Notes: generated by a model from the letters alone, not told the origin. A stretch of DNA of 10,000 nucleotides from Stramonita haemastoma (GCA_030674155.1 CM060335.1:32862700-32872699), one strand, 5' to 3'; shown: positions 1 through 7,239, numbered from the stretch's first letter. Numbers and translations are program-made.

Positions 1-93
1 CTCAACAAAATTTTGAGAAAGGCAGAACAGCGAGAGGAATGGAGGGAAATGATTGTCAAGTCTTGAGGGATGCCCACACTGTCGCCAGACTAA
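1..93 (+). pseudogene. 3' end of a non-LTR retrotransposon (LINE) ORF2, C-terminal fragment, copy 1
   Basis: Reading frame 1 from the window edge gives LNKILRKAEQREEWREMIVK, then S, a TGA stop at 64-66, then GMPTLSPD and TAA at 91-93. It matches the C-terminal tail of the second copy at 8823-8912 (nucleotide identity roughly 84 percent by eye), so it is the last 30 or so residues of the same reverse-transcriptase polyprotein. In intact relatives this region lies downstream of the reverse transcriptase domain and follows a KWYGHVTR-type motif. The in-frame TGA is one change away from TCA, the serine codon expected there, so this copy is dead or decayed. The rest of the element lies upstream of the window. 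The ORF end is followed almost at once by a TAGA tail. The exact LINE clade cannot be fixed from this much sequence. Confidence 0.75.
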
Positions 94-95
94 GG

Positions 96-206
<111 letters not shown>

Positions 207-384
207 CCTGGTAATTTTTCGCTCATTAGCATTATTTTATTCCCCTGCAATTTTTTTAAATAATGTAGATGATCCTAATAAATTCCAGCTTATTCGCTAA
301 TTTGGATAAGGTAGATGGTCCAAATAATTTGCGCTCGACAGTATTATTTTGTTGTTTTCATTGATGGTACGGTATTTTGCTACG
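207..384. other. AT-rich DNA with weak threefold internal similarity
   Basis: No gene is seen. Three stretches beginning GATCC (204), GATCC (271) and GGTCC (317) are each followed by a TAAT/TAAA-rich segment, two of them with CGCTC and then ATTATTTT. This suggests a very degraded tandem or old element remnant, but the spacing is irregular (67 and 46 bp) and the match is weak. Confidence 0.3.
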
Positions 385-590
385 CAAAGGGTCTTTCTTG
401 TTTTATAACGAGAGATACTTCTGCATGGTGGACACCTGACCCCAGTTTTATTCTCTCAACTGAAAGACTGCCAGGCAAAACTATTCTGTTGTTGTGGGTT
501 CTTTTACGTCCGTCCACTAAATTCGTTTTGTACACGGGATCTTGGTTTATTGTCGCAACCAAAATTGACTGCAGACAATGATTAAGGTAA
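385..590 (-). mobile_element. Degraded dispersed repeat, probably the body of a gastropod SINE-like element
   Basis: The stretch with GACTGCCAGGCAAAACTATT (468-487), GTGGGTTCTTTTACGT (495-510) and ACACGGGATCTTGGTTTATT (532-551) matches, in my recollection, a dispersed element common in caenogastropod sequences. There the same order of blocks reads towards a tRNA-like head on the opposite strand. No A box or B box is visible here, so only the body is present. Open frames of 60 to 88 codons exist on both strands, but they overlap each other and have no recognisable domain, so I treat them as chance. The family identity is from memory and unverified. Confidence 0.4.
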
Positions 591-619
591 ATTAAAAGTA
601 ATTAAAGTACTTCTACTCT

Positions 620-727
<108 letters not shown>

Positions 728-750
728 CACACTACACACACACACACACA

Positions 751-781
<31 letters not shown>

Positions 782-868
782 CGCACACACCACACACTCC
801 ACGCACCAACACACATGTATATACACACACACTACACACCACACCACCATGCACACACACGCACAAAA
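728..868. repeat. Imperfect (CA)n microsatellite
   Basis: CA dinucleotides with frequent one-base slips and variants (ACACAACAC, CGCACAC, CACTACAC, ATGTATATACAC). The imperfection suggests an older array than the CT block before it. Confidence 0.9.
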
Positions 869-895
869 CAAAACTCTCCTGAACTTTAATAGATT

Positions 896-896
<1 letters not shown>

Positions 897-971
<75 letters not shown>

Positions 972-972
972 C

Positions 973-1020
<48 letters not shown>

Positions 1021-1055
1021 GTTCTTCTCTCTCCCGTTTCTCTCTCTCTCCTCTC

Positions 1056-1148
<93 letters not shown>

Positions 1149-1216
1149 CCTCTCTCCCCATCTCTCGGTTCTCTCTGTCTCTGTCTCTGTCTCTCTCTGT
1201 CTCTGTCTCTGTCTCT

Positions 1217-1259
<43 letters not shown>

Positions 1260-1261
1260 TT
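897..1261. repeat. Long compound (CT)n array with CC and TCTG variants
   Basis: About 365 bp of pyrimidine DNA on the + strand: CT runs separated by TCTCC, CCCGTT and, at 1173-1216, TCTCTG units. A frame of about 140 codons rich in Leu and Ser is open throughout only because CT repeats contain no stop; it is not a protein gene. The array ends directly at a LINE-type 3' end. Confidence 0.95.
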
Positions 1262-1302
1262 CTCTGTTACCCTTACAAATTAATATTATTCATTCATTCA
1301 TT
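1262..1302 (+). mobile_element. LINE 3' terminus (CR1/L2-like) with short (ATTC)n tail, plus strand
   Basis: TCTGTTACCCTTACAAATTA followed by ATATT and three to four ATTC units. Its reverse complement aligns with 7929-7990 through the block AAGGGTAACAG, an AATAAT..TTATTT stretch and the same tetranucleotide tail. Only the last 30 or so bases remain, joined upstream to a CT array. Assignment to CR1/L2-like LINEs rests on the AATAAA-like 3' end followed by a simple tail and is inference. Confidence 0.5.
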
Positions 1303-1371
1303 CTCCTACCACCACCACCCCCCCCACACACACTCACACGAGCGCGCGCGCGTGCACACACACACACACAT
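1303..1371. repeat. CACC/C-run, GCGCGC and CA compound simple sequence
   Basis: Three CACC units and a C8 run lead into CACACACTCACACGAG, then GCGCGCGCGCGTGCACACAC and more CA. From 1341 to about 1370 purines and pyrimidines alternate strictly, a Z-DNA-type composition. Confidence 0.8.
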
Positions 1372-1396
1372 CTCTGTCTCTCTGTCTCTCTGTGTC

Positions 1397-1431
<35 letters not shown>
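1372..1431. repeat. (TCTG)n / TCTCTG array
   Basis: Two TCTCTG-type units followed by about eight TCTG units ending near 1431. A similar TCTG run reappears at 1548-1570 on the far side of a 115-bp complex island. Confidence 0.9.
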
Positions 1432-1545
1432 CCATCTTGCAGTGCAGATAAAGGCCGAGGCAGGTTACTAGCACCGAGGTCTTGACTTGGTGCCAACCCG
1501 CCTTCAAAGACTGAGAGATAAATTGGAAGATTGCTTACACCTAGA
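1432..1545. other. Complex-sequence island between simple repeats, unrecognised
   Basis: About 115 bp of non-repetitive DNA flanked on both sides by TCTG arrays. It has no tRNA boxes, no open frame with a domain, and no similarity I can see to other parts of the window. It could be a fragment of a dispersed element that carried the flanking repeats. Confidence 0.4.
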
Positions 1546-1584
1546 ATCTGTCTGTCTGTCTGTGTGTCTGCCTGTGTGTGTGTC

Positions 1585-1629
<45 letters not shown>
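1546..1629. repeat. (TCTG)n passing into (TG)n
   Basis: TCTG units at 1548-1570 grade through TGTGTC variants into a pure TG run ending at 1629, where a CT array takes over. The step-wise TCTG to TG to TC change is typical of compound microsatellites. Confidence 0.9.
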
Positions 1630-1642
1630 CTCTCTCTCTCTC

Positions 1643-1701
<59 letters not shown>

Positions 1702-1753
1702 TACCCCCCCCCCCGCCTCTCTCTCTCTCTCTTTTACCCCCCCCCTCTCTCCC

Positions 1754-1798
<45 letters not shown>

Positions 1799-1842
1799 CT
1801 CTCTCTCTCTCTCTTCTCTCTCTCCTCTCTCTCTCTCTCCTC

Positions 1843-1903
<61 letters not shown>

Positions 1904-1965
1904 AACCCCCCCCCGCCTCTCTCTCTCTCTCTTTTACCCCCCCCCCTCCTCTCTCTCTCTCTCCC

Positions 1966-2006
<41 letters not shown>

Positions 2007-2033
2007 CCTCTCTCTCACTCTTTTCCTCTCTCT
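1630..2033. repeat. Compound (CT)n array with poly-C blocks and a 200-bp internal duplication
   Basis: About 400 bp of pyrimidine DNA. A marker block, CCCCGCC then CT repeats then TTTTACCCC, occurs at 1711-1740 and again at 1911-1940, exactly 200 bp apart and alike in its internal lengths. Poly-C runs of 7 to 11 bases occur at about 1704, 1737, 1906 and 1937. The long Ser/Leu-rich open frames here are stop-free only because of the repeat. Confidence 0.95.
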
Positions 2034-2059
2034 CACGCACGCACAGCACGCCCACACGC

Positions 2060-2138
<79 letters not shown>
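2034..2138. repeat. (CA)n microsatellite
   Basis: A degenerate start (CGCACGCACAGCACGCCC) is followed by about 38 uninterrupted CA units to 2138. A long perfect run of this kind is expected to be highly polymorphic in length. Confidence 0.95.
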
Positions 2139-2139
<1 letters not shown>

Positions 2140-2238
2140 GTTCTTGTACACTATCTCCTCTTTTCTTCCTCCTTCGTTTTTGTTCTCTTCATTTTCTTCT
2201 TCTTTTTCTTCGTTTTCCTTTTCTTTTCTCTCCACAAC
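2139..2238. repeat. T/C-rich TTCTTC tract
   Basis: About 90 percent pyrimidine on the + strand, made of TTTTC, TTCTTC and TCCTCC words without a strict period. It forms the edge between the microsatellite block and complex DNA. Confidence 0.7.
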
Positions 2239-2460
2239 TCCGCCCCATGTTGTTTGTCGCCTACTTCATTATAACGTAGAAGATTACATAATTCGGTCAC
2301 TGCCTGTAATGTTACGTCTAGCGCTGACTGATTTGACGTCAGCCCTGTGACGTCATGGAAGCTGCTATCGCTCGCGCGCAAAAATAGAATGTTGTTTACC
2401 AGAGCTCTTTGGGTTTTCATGATGCAAAGATAGGAGGGGAAGTTTTATTGTAGATTTAAA
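2239..2460. other. Complex island around a double CRE
   Basis: This holds balanced, non-repetitive sequence with several CpGs (CGCTCGCGCGC at 2370-2380). Besides the paired TGACGTCA sites described separately, ACGT cores occur at about 2274 and 2315. No TATA box, convincing open frame or exon signal is visible. It may be a regulatory element or a remnant of one; with nothing coding nearby in the window, the target is unknown. Confidence 0.4.
2334..2355. promoter_or_regulatory. Two perfect CRE palindromes (TGACGTCA) 14 bp apart
   Basis: TGACGTCA occurs at 2334-2341 and again at 2348-2355, start to start 14 bp. This is the full palindromic cAMP response element bound by CREB/ATF bZIP dimers in animals. 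A short inverted repeat, GCTGAC (2323-2328) with GTCAGC (2338-2343), overlaps the first site. Sequence shows the sites; binding and function are inference. Confidence 0.5.
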
Positions 2461-2466
2461 CAACTG

Positions 2467-2532
2467 TATGTTGATGATGGCAAGTGATGGTGGTGGTAGT
2501 GATGGTGGTGGTGATGGTGGTGGTGAGGGGTG
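2467..2532. repeat. GGT/GAT trinucleotide-based repeat
   Basis: About 65 bp of GATGGTGGTGGT-type units, roughly five imperfect copies of a 12 to 15 bp word, purine and T only on the + strand. It is a small minisatellite. Confidence 0.8.
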
Positions 2533-2739
2533 TGGAATGGAATCAGACGAGACGTTGAGCTGGAATTGGTGTTTTATCTAGAAGATAGAAACGTGTGCCC
2601 GTTTTTTTTTTTGTTTGTTTGAAATCTTGCAGCTGTTTAAACACAGTTTTACCTTCAACTTTTGCCACCCACATCCCATTACTCCCTTTCCTCCCCCATC
2701 TTCCTGTATGTATTACCTCCTCCGCTTTATGATAATACT
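2533..2739. other. Complex DNA, no feature recognised
   Basis: It contains a T-run (2602-2612) with TTTG repeats, then AT-balanced sequence with a C-rich patch near 2665-2700. No gene, tRNA box or repeat period is seen. Confidence 0.4.
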
Positions 2740-2977
2740 GTGCGTTTTGTGTCTGACTGTCTGTATGTTTGTCTGTATGTGTTTTCTATGTCTGTCTTGT
2801 CTTTGGCTGTCTAGGTCTTCCCGTCTCTGTCTCTCTGTCTCTCTCTATGTCTCTCTCTCTGTCTCTCTCTCTGTCTCTCTGTCTCTCTCTATCTCTGTCT
2901 GTCTGTCTGTCTCTCTCTCTCTCGCTCTGTCTCTGTCTCTGTCTCTCTCTGTCTCTCTGTCTCTGTCTCTGTCTGTG

Positions 2978-3008
<31 letters not shown>

Positions 3009-3070
3009 CTCTCTCTCATCTCTTCCTTCTCTCTCTCCTCTCTCTCTCCTCCACTCTCTCCCTCTCTCAG
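2740..3070. repeat. (TCTG)n / (TC)n compound array
   Basis: About 330 bp. It begins with loose GTCTGTATG words, passes into TCTCTGTC and TCTG repeats (2820-2998), and ends in CT with TCC variants (2999-3068). The open frames across it on both strands (Leu/Ser/Cys-rich forward, Arg/Asp/Gln-rich reverse) are period artefacts. Confidence 0.9.
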
Positions 3071-3240
3071 AACATCTTGCGCACACCCTAAACCCGTTCC
3101 ACAATTCGGAAGTGTAGGCCTTTGTGTGCCGGTGGGAACGGTTGAAAAACTTTACAAGACACACGGAGACTGGATGTAAAAAAGCACACAAATGCTTATT
3201 CCGTTATCCTAGAAATAAAAGAATTAAAGAAAAAAAAAGA
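3071..3240. other. Complex DNA before the 82-bp satellite, no feature recognised
   Basis: The first 110 bp are balanced in composition. The last 60 bp become A-rich (AAATAAAAGAATTAAAG) and merge with the satellite array. No gene or RNA signal is seen. Confidence 0.4.
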
Positions 3241-4049
3241 ATAGATAAAATCTTTCTCAAGTTTTGTCTTGGAGAACTGTTCGTTATCAAAGAGTAAGAA
3301 CATAAGTATTGCCATATCAAAAGTAATAGTCTTGCTCGCTAGGTCTTTAAAAAAATGCTATGTCTGAAACAATATCGAAAGTAGTATTGATATCTCAAAA
3401 AGTATTACTGTGTTTCTAGTTTAAGCCTTGAAAACGGGCAAAAGTATCAAAAATGACTAGTATCGAAAGAAGTATTGTTACATCAAAGGTAATATTACCT
3501 TTCTATTTTAAGTCTTGAAAACTGTAAAAAGTATCAAAAAAATATCAAAAGTAGTATTGGCCATCAAAAGTAATATTGTCTTTCTACGTTGTCTTAAAAA
3601 ACTGCAAAATTATTTTTTTAAATCGAAAACTGTATTAATACATCAAAAGTAATATTGTCTTCTAGTTTAAGCCTGGAAAAACTGTAAAAAGTATCAAAAT
3701 AATATCAAAAGTAATATTAATAAATCCAAAAGTAATATTGTCTTATTAGTTTGTCTTAAAAAGCTTCAAAAGTACCCAAAACAATATCAGAAGCAGTTTT
3801 GATACATCAAAAGTAGTAGTATTTTCTTTCTAATTAGGCCTTAAAAAACTGCAAAAGTATCAAAAACAATATCAAAAGTAGTATTGATACATCAAAAGTA
3901 ATACTACCTTTCTAGTTTGAATCTTTAAAAAAAAAAAAAAAGCCTGCAAAAGTATCAAAAAGAAATATCGAAAGTAGCATTGACACTTCAAAATTGATAT
4001 TGTCTCTAGTTTAAGTCTTGAAGAAAGCTGCAAAAAATGCCCCCCCCCC

Positions 4050-4093
<44 letters not shown>

Positions 4094-4215
4094 AAGAGAA
4101 AAAGGATCGAAGGTGGTGCCAATGTGACAAAAACTTTGTTCTTCAAAAAAAAATCACGAACTATATAACTATTGAAAGTAGTGTTGGTGTATCGAAAATA
4201 ATATTGATCCACCTA
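3241..4215. repeat. AT-rich satellite, about 82-bp unit, roughly 11 to 12 copies
   Basis: The anchor TTTCTAGTTTAAGTCTTG-like word recurs at about 3413, 3500, 3581, 3660, 3743, 3827, 3909 and 4003, spacings 79 to 94 bp with most near 82; more degenerate units precede it from about 3252. Within each unit, ATATCAAAAGTAGTATTG is followed by ATACATCAAAAGTAATATTG, a near-duplicate of about 20 bp. Many units hold GTATCAA and its reverse complement TTGATAC (for example 3858-3864 and 3884-3890), so the unit can form a small hairpin. Copies differ by many substitutions and 1-bp indels in A runs, so the array is old. The last recognisable unit (about 4168-4208) lies beyond an inserted C/A run. Confidence 0.88.
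4040..4100. repeat. C11-A30 homopolymer junction inside the satellite
   Basis: C11 (4040-4050) is followed directly by A30 (4051-4080), then G and A14 and A-rich sequence. It interrupts a satellite unit just after its CTGCAAAA word, and satellite sequence resumes about 70 bp later. It could be a retrotransposed poly(A) scar, local slippage, or an assembly error in a homopolymer. Confidence 0.85.
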
Positions 4216-4311
4216 GATTGGAAATCACGCTCTGGCAGAAATACTGGCTCGTAAAAAAACAACACCCACTAATAGGGAGAGATAGGAAGGGGGCGGGGGG
4301 GCAAGGCAGTA

Positions 4312-4314
<3 letters not shown>
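4216..4314. other. Short complex spacer, no feature recognised
   Basis: Unique sequence between the satellite and a GT array. It ends in a G-rich patch (GGGGGCGGGGGGG at 4290-4302). No gene signal. Confidence 0.4.
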
Positions 4315-4387
<73 letters not shown>

Positions 4388-4417
4388 GTGTGTTGTGTGT
4401 GTTGGGGGGGGGGGGGG
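4315..4417. repeat. (GT)n microsatellite ending in G14
   Basis: About 40 GT units (4315-4400, two slips near 4383 and 4393) are followed by a run of 14 G (4404-4417). Confidence 0.95.
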
Positions 4418-4435
4418 CTATGAAAGTGGATGTGG

Positions 4436-4690
4436 TTGACAAGGGAAGGGAAGGATGAAAAAGGAAAATACGAGGAGGAGAGAGAGAGAGAGAGGAGGAG
4501 AGGAGAGGGGAGGAGAGAGAAGAGAGAAGAGAGAGAGAGAGAGAAGCGAGTAGAGAGAGAGAAAAGACGAGAAAGAGAGAGACAGGAAAGACAGACAGAC
4601 AGACAGACAGACAACGAACAAACAGACAGACAGACAACAACAGACAGCAACAACAGACAAGACACGACAGACAACAGACAACAGCAACAG
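4436..4690. repeat. GA-rich array grading into (CAGA)n and CAACAGA words
   Basis: Purine-rich GA/GGA sequence (4440-4590) passes into CAGA units (4590-4635) and looser ACAACAGACA words (4636-4690). A Glu/Arg-rich frame of about 140 codons on the + strand is stop-free because of the repeat and is not a gene. Confidence 0.9.
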
Positions 4691-4736
4691 ACACACACAC
4701 ACACAAAGACAGAGACACAAAAACAACACACAACAC

Positions 4737-4793
<57 letters not shown>

Positions 4794-4830
4794 CACACAC
4801 ACACACACACACACACACCACACACAGAAA
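4691..4830. repeat. (CA)n microsatellite
   Basis: CA dinucleotides, degenerate at first (AAAGACAGAGACACAAAAAC), then nearly pure from 4740 with slips at about 4792 and 4819. Confidence 0.95.
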
Positions 4831-4890
4831 CAGACCGAGACAGACAGAGGGAGGCAGATAGGTAGGAAGGGAGAGGGAGAGGTCTGCCAT
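4831..4890. repeat. Purine-rich CAGA/GGGA tract
   Basis: GACAGACAGAGGGAGGCAGA and GGGAGAGGGAGAGG words close the compound array before complex DNA resumes. Confidence 0.75.
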
Positions 4891-4949
4891 TTCAGCCTGT
4901 TCCATCCAGCGTGCCATTATATTAGGCCTACGGATGATGGGGAAAAGAC

Positions 4950-5100
4950 GGGGCCATCACACAAAGGCGGAGGCAATTTTCCCAGCAGCTCACGCGCAAA
5001 ACTCATCTCTGTTACATAAACATGACGTAGCCAGAAACCCAAGACCTGTAATCGGAGGGTCGTCTGACTGCTAGGCTAAGTCTGAACTTATGGGACTCCC
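4950..5100 (-). mobile_element. Probable tRNA-derived SINE remnant, minus strand
   Basis: On the minus strand TTAGCCTAGCAG (5079-5068) resembles a pol III A box and GGTTTCTGGCT (5039-5029) a decayed B box. They start 40 bp apart, close to the tRNA arrangement. Between them GACC (5061-5058) and GGTC (5046-5043) can pair as an anticodon-like stem, with a loop longer than in a true tRNA. A T-loop consensus (GGTTCRANNCC) is not met, so this is not a functional tRNA gene. The element would extend from about 5100 down to 4950; its 3' end is not evident. Confidence 0.4.
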
Positions 5101-5516
5101 AGACAGAGAGAAAAACAACAAAACCAAAACGAAACTTCGATCTTTTTTTTTGTTGTTCAGGTTAATTATACTGTTTATCCTTCCTACCCATCTTCTCTCT
5201 CTTCAATCTCGAATCCCTTATGTAACAAAACGTCATGACCTGTTCTTATAATTAATTATATATGTAACCCCAAATCCTTATGAAATGTTTAGATTTACCG
5301 TCTGGTTCACTGGAAGTGGTATTTCCTCGTGAAATGGTCTCAAAAGTAGTCACGGGATTTGTTGGGGGTTGGGGATTATTGTGTGTGTGTGTGCAAAACT
5401 AATCAAAATCTTTGGTTTTATAATGAAAGGTTGTAATTACATCACAGTGTAAAGTCTGATTATTTTGACTCACTTGCATTTATAAAGAACTTGTCGGGGT
5501 TCTTTTGCCTGAGCAC
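5101..5516. other. Complex AT-rich DNA, no gene recognised
   Basis: It contains TAATTAATTATATAT near 5249-5265, a GT8 run at 5380-5393 and a GGTTGGGG patch before it. No coding potential or RNA gene is seen. Confidence 0.4.
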
Positions 5517-5647
5517 GCGCGTGCACGTGTGTGTTTGTATGTGTGTGTGTGTTTGTGTGTGTATGTGTGGTGCATGTGTGTGTATGTGTGGAGAGAGAGA
5601 CAGAGACAGAGACAAGAGAGATAACAGAGACAGACAGACAGACAGAG
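5517..5647. repeat. TG-rich array passing into GA and (CAGA)n
   Basis: It starts with CGCGCGTGCACGTGTG, an alternating purine-pyrimidine stretch, continues as TGTGTATG/TGTTTG words to about 5589, then GAGACAGAGACA and CAGA units to 5647. Short Cys/Val-rich frames through it are artefacts. Confidence 0.9.
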
Positions 5648-6197
5648 CACTCAGATTTGTCTTTCTTATACCTATTTCTACAGAAATCAAACCGCGGGCG
5701 GACATTAATACGAAAACTAATTTCCCAAATGACATCCACAGTACAGTCACAAGCAACAACAATGGACATCTCCAGAAAGCTGCCACTCTAACAATTGGAG
5801 ATAATCATGCAGAGAAAAAAAACAGGAATTACCTCCCATATAATTATCTACAATGTTGATAGTCCTTGTTTTAATTATGAAGAGCCTTGTCATTCTTAGG
5901 TCTTTTTGTTTTTTTCTTTGCAAACCTTGTAAATAATATAAGTGATAGGTAGCGCTGCTCTCGTGGCGACGCACTCTTTTCCCCTATAGCCATAATTTCG
6001 TACAGAGAAAATATGCTGTCACTGAAAGTGGTATACGCTATAACTCATCCAGGGGAAAAAAAAAAACGGCCAGAAAGAAATCTTCAACCTAGCGCTGCTT
6101 CTTCCTCCTTCCTTCTATTTTCATCGCTTTATCAGCGAGACAGGGCCAAAGGGGGCCCAGTAGAACGATAAGAGCATCATCACCAAACCGCAGTGCA
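5648..6197. other. Complex DNA, no gene recognised
   Basis: About 550 bp of mixed composition. There is a pyrimidine tract ending in CAG at 5681-5683 that resembles a 3' splice site, but no exon can be supported downstream (see rejected items). An A11 run lies at about 6055-6065 and a TTCTTCCTCCTTCC tract at about 6100-6115. Nothing else is recognised. Confidence 0.4.
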
Positions 6198-6442
6198 AAC
6201 AGCAACTGCAGCAGCAGCAAGCATGCAGCAGCAGCAGCAGACAACAACAGGCGGCGGTTTGACTATAGAAAAGTAGTGGCAAACATTGTGTTATATCAGC
6301 AGTAGTAGCAGCAGTAGAGCAGCAGCAGTAGTAGCAGCAGTAGCAGCGCAGTAGTTAGTAGCAGCAGCATGCAGCAGCAGCTAGTATAGTAGTAGTAGTA
6401 GTAGTTAGTAGCAGCAGCAGCAGCAGCAGCAGCACGAGCAGC

Positions 6443-6501
<59 letters not shown>

Positions 6502-6959
6502 CAGCAGCAGTAGTGTAGCAGCAGCAGGTAGCTGCAGCAGTAGAAGTAAGTAGAGTAATAGCAGTAGCAGCAACAGCACGCATCAGTAATAGCAGCAGCA
6601 GCAGTAGTAGCTGTAACAATAGCAGCAGTAGTAGCTGTAACAACTAGCAGTAATAGTAGTAGCAGCAACAGCAGACCTATGGTAGTAGCAGCAAGCAACA
6701 GCAACAATAATACTAGAAGCAGCAGTAATTGTAGCAGTAACAATAGCAGCAGCAGCAGCAATATTATCTGCAGCAGCAACAGCAGCAGCAGCAGCACTGG
6801 TAGCAGTAGCAGTAACAGCAGCACTAGAAGTAGTAGCAGTAACATCAGCAACAGTAATTGTAGCAGCAACAGCAACAGCAGCAGCAGCAATACTATCAGC
6901 AACGGCAGCAGCAACAACGGCAGTGAAGTAAGAGTAAACGTGGGTTTATTTTGTATTGG

Positions 6960-6993
<34 letters not shown>

Positions 6994-7239
6994 GGAGGAG
7001 CAATAGTATCACCAGAAGCAGCAGCAAACAACAACAGCAGCAGCAGCAATACTATCAGCAACGGCAGCATCAACAGCAGCAACAACAACAGAAATAAGAG
7101 TACATATGGGTTTATTTTGTATTGAAGCAGCAGCAACAGCAGCAGTAACAACAGAAGTAAAAAGTAAACGTGGATTTATTTTGTATCGAAGCAGCAGCAG
7201 TAGCAGCAACAGCAGCAGCAGATTGAAGCAGCAGCAAGA
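6198..7239. repeat. About 1 kb of imperfect CAG/TAG/CAA trinucleotide repeat
   Basis: Period-3 sequence made of CAG, TAG and CAA/AAT units. TAG units dominate at 6300-6500 with a long pure TAG run near 6440-6500; CAG and CAA units dominate from 6660. An interruption at 6250-6296 is complex. One minus-strand frame stays open for about 248 codons (Leu, Ala, Thr, Tyr, Cys rich) and a + frame for 148 codons (Ser/Asn rich). Both follow from stop-free trinucleotide words and have no domain, so they are not called as genes. Confidence 0.93.
6881..7200. repeat. Higher-order unit inside the trinucleotide block, three cores
   Basis: A non-trinucleotide core, TGGGTTTATTTTGTATTG, occurs at 6941-6958 and 7107-7124, with a variant (TGGATTTATTTTGTATCG) at 7171-7188. 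Each is preceded by an AAGTAARAGTA-like word and followed by GCAGCAGC. The upstream block GCAGCAGCAATACTATCAGC is also duplicated, at 6881-6900 and 7040-7059. So a composite unit of about 160 bp was duplicated, plus a shorter third copy 64 bp on. Confidence 0.85.

Noticed and set aside
315..581. An 88-codon + frame and a 60-codon - frame in the complex DNA near the left end
   Set aside because: They overlap on opposite strands, carry no domain, and lie within what looks like a dispersed non-coding repeat.
849..2350. Ser/Leu-rich and Glu/Arg-rich open frames of 90 to 290 codons across the CT/CA arrays, on both strands
   Set aside because: Dinucleotide repeats contain no stop codons, so long frames appear in several phases and on both strands at once. 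There is no domain and no complex sequence supporting any of them.
3241..4215. A common origin for the 82-bp satellite and the 41-bp minisatellite at 9478-10000, because 82 is twice 41
   Set aside because: Aligning the two consensus words by eye shows no shared block (TCAAAAGTARTATTG against TTTCCATGGCAAAGTG). The 2:1 ratio seems to be coincidence.
4225..4917. Open frames of up to 230 codons on both strands over the GT/GA/CA block
   Set aside because: Composition follows the simple repeats exactly (Cys/Val for GT, Thr/His for CA, Arg/Glu for GA). These are period artefacts.
5020..5085. A functional tRNA gene on the minus strand
   Set aside because: The B box deviates from the T-loop consensus, the anticodon-type loop is too long, and no acceptor stem can be paired.
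5660..5860. A possible exon after a pyrimidine tract and CAG at 5681-5683, with open frames to 5791 and 5859
   Set aside because: A single acceptor-like site is common by chance. Both frames start in repeat DNA, no donor site or protein similarity could be found, and no neighbouring exon is seen.
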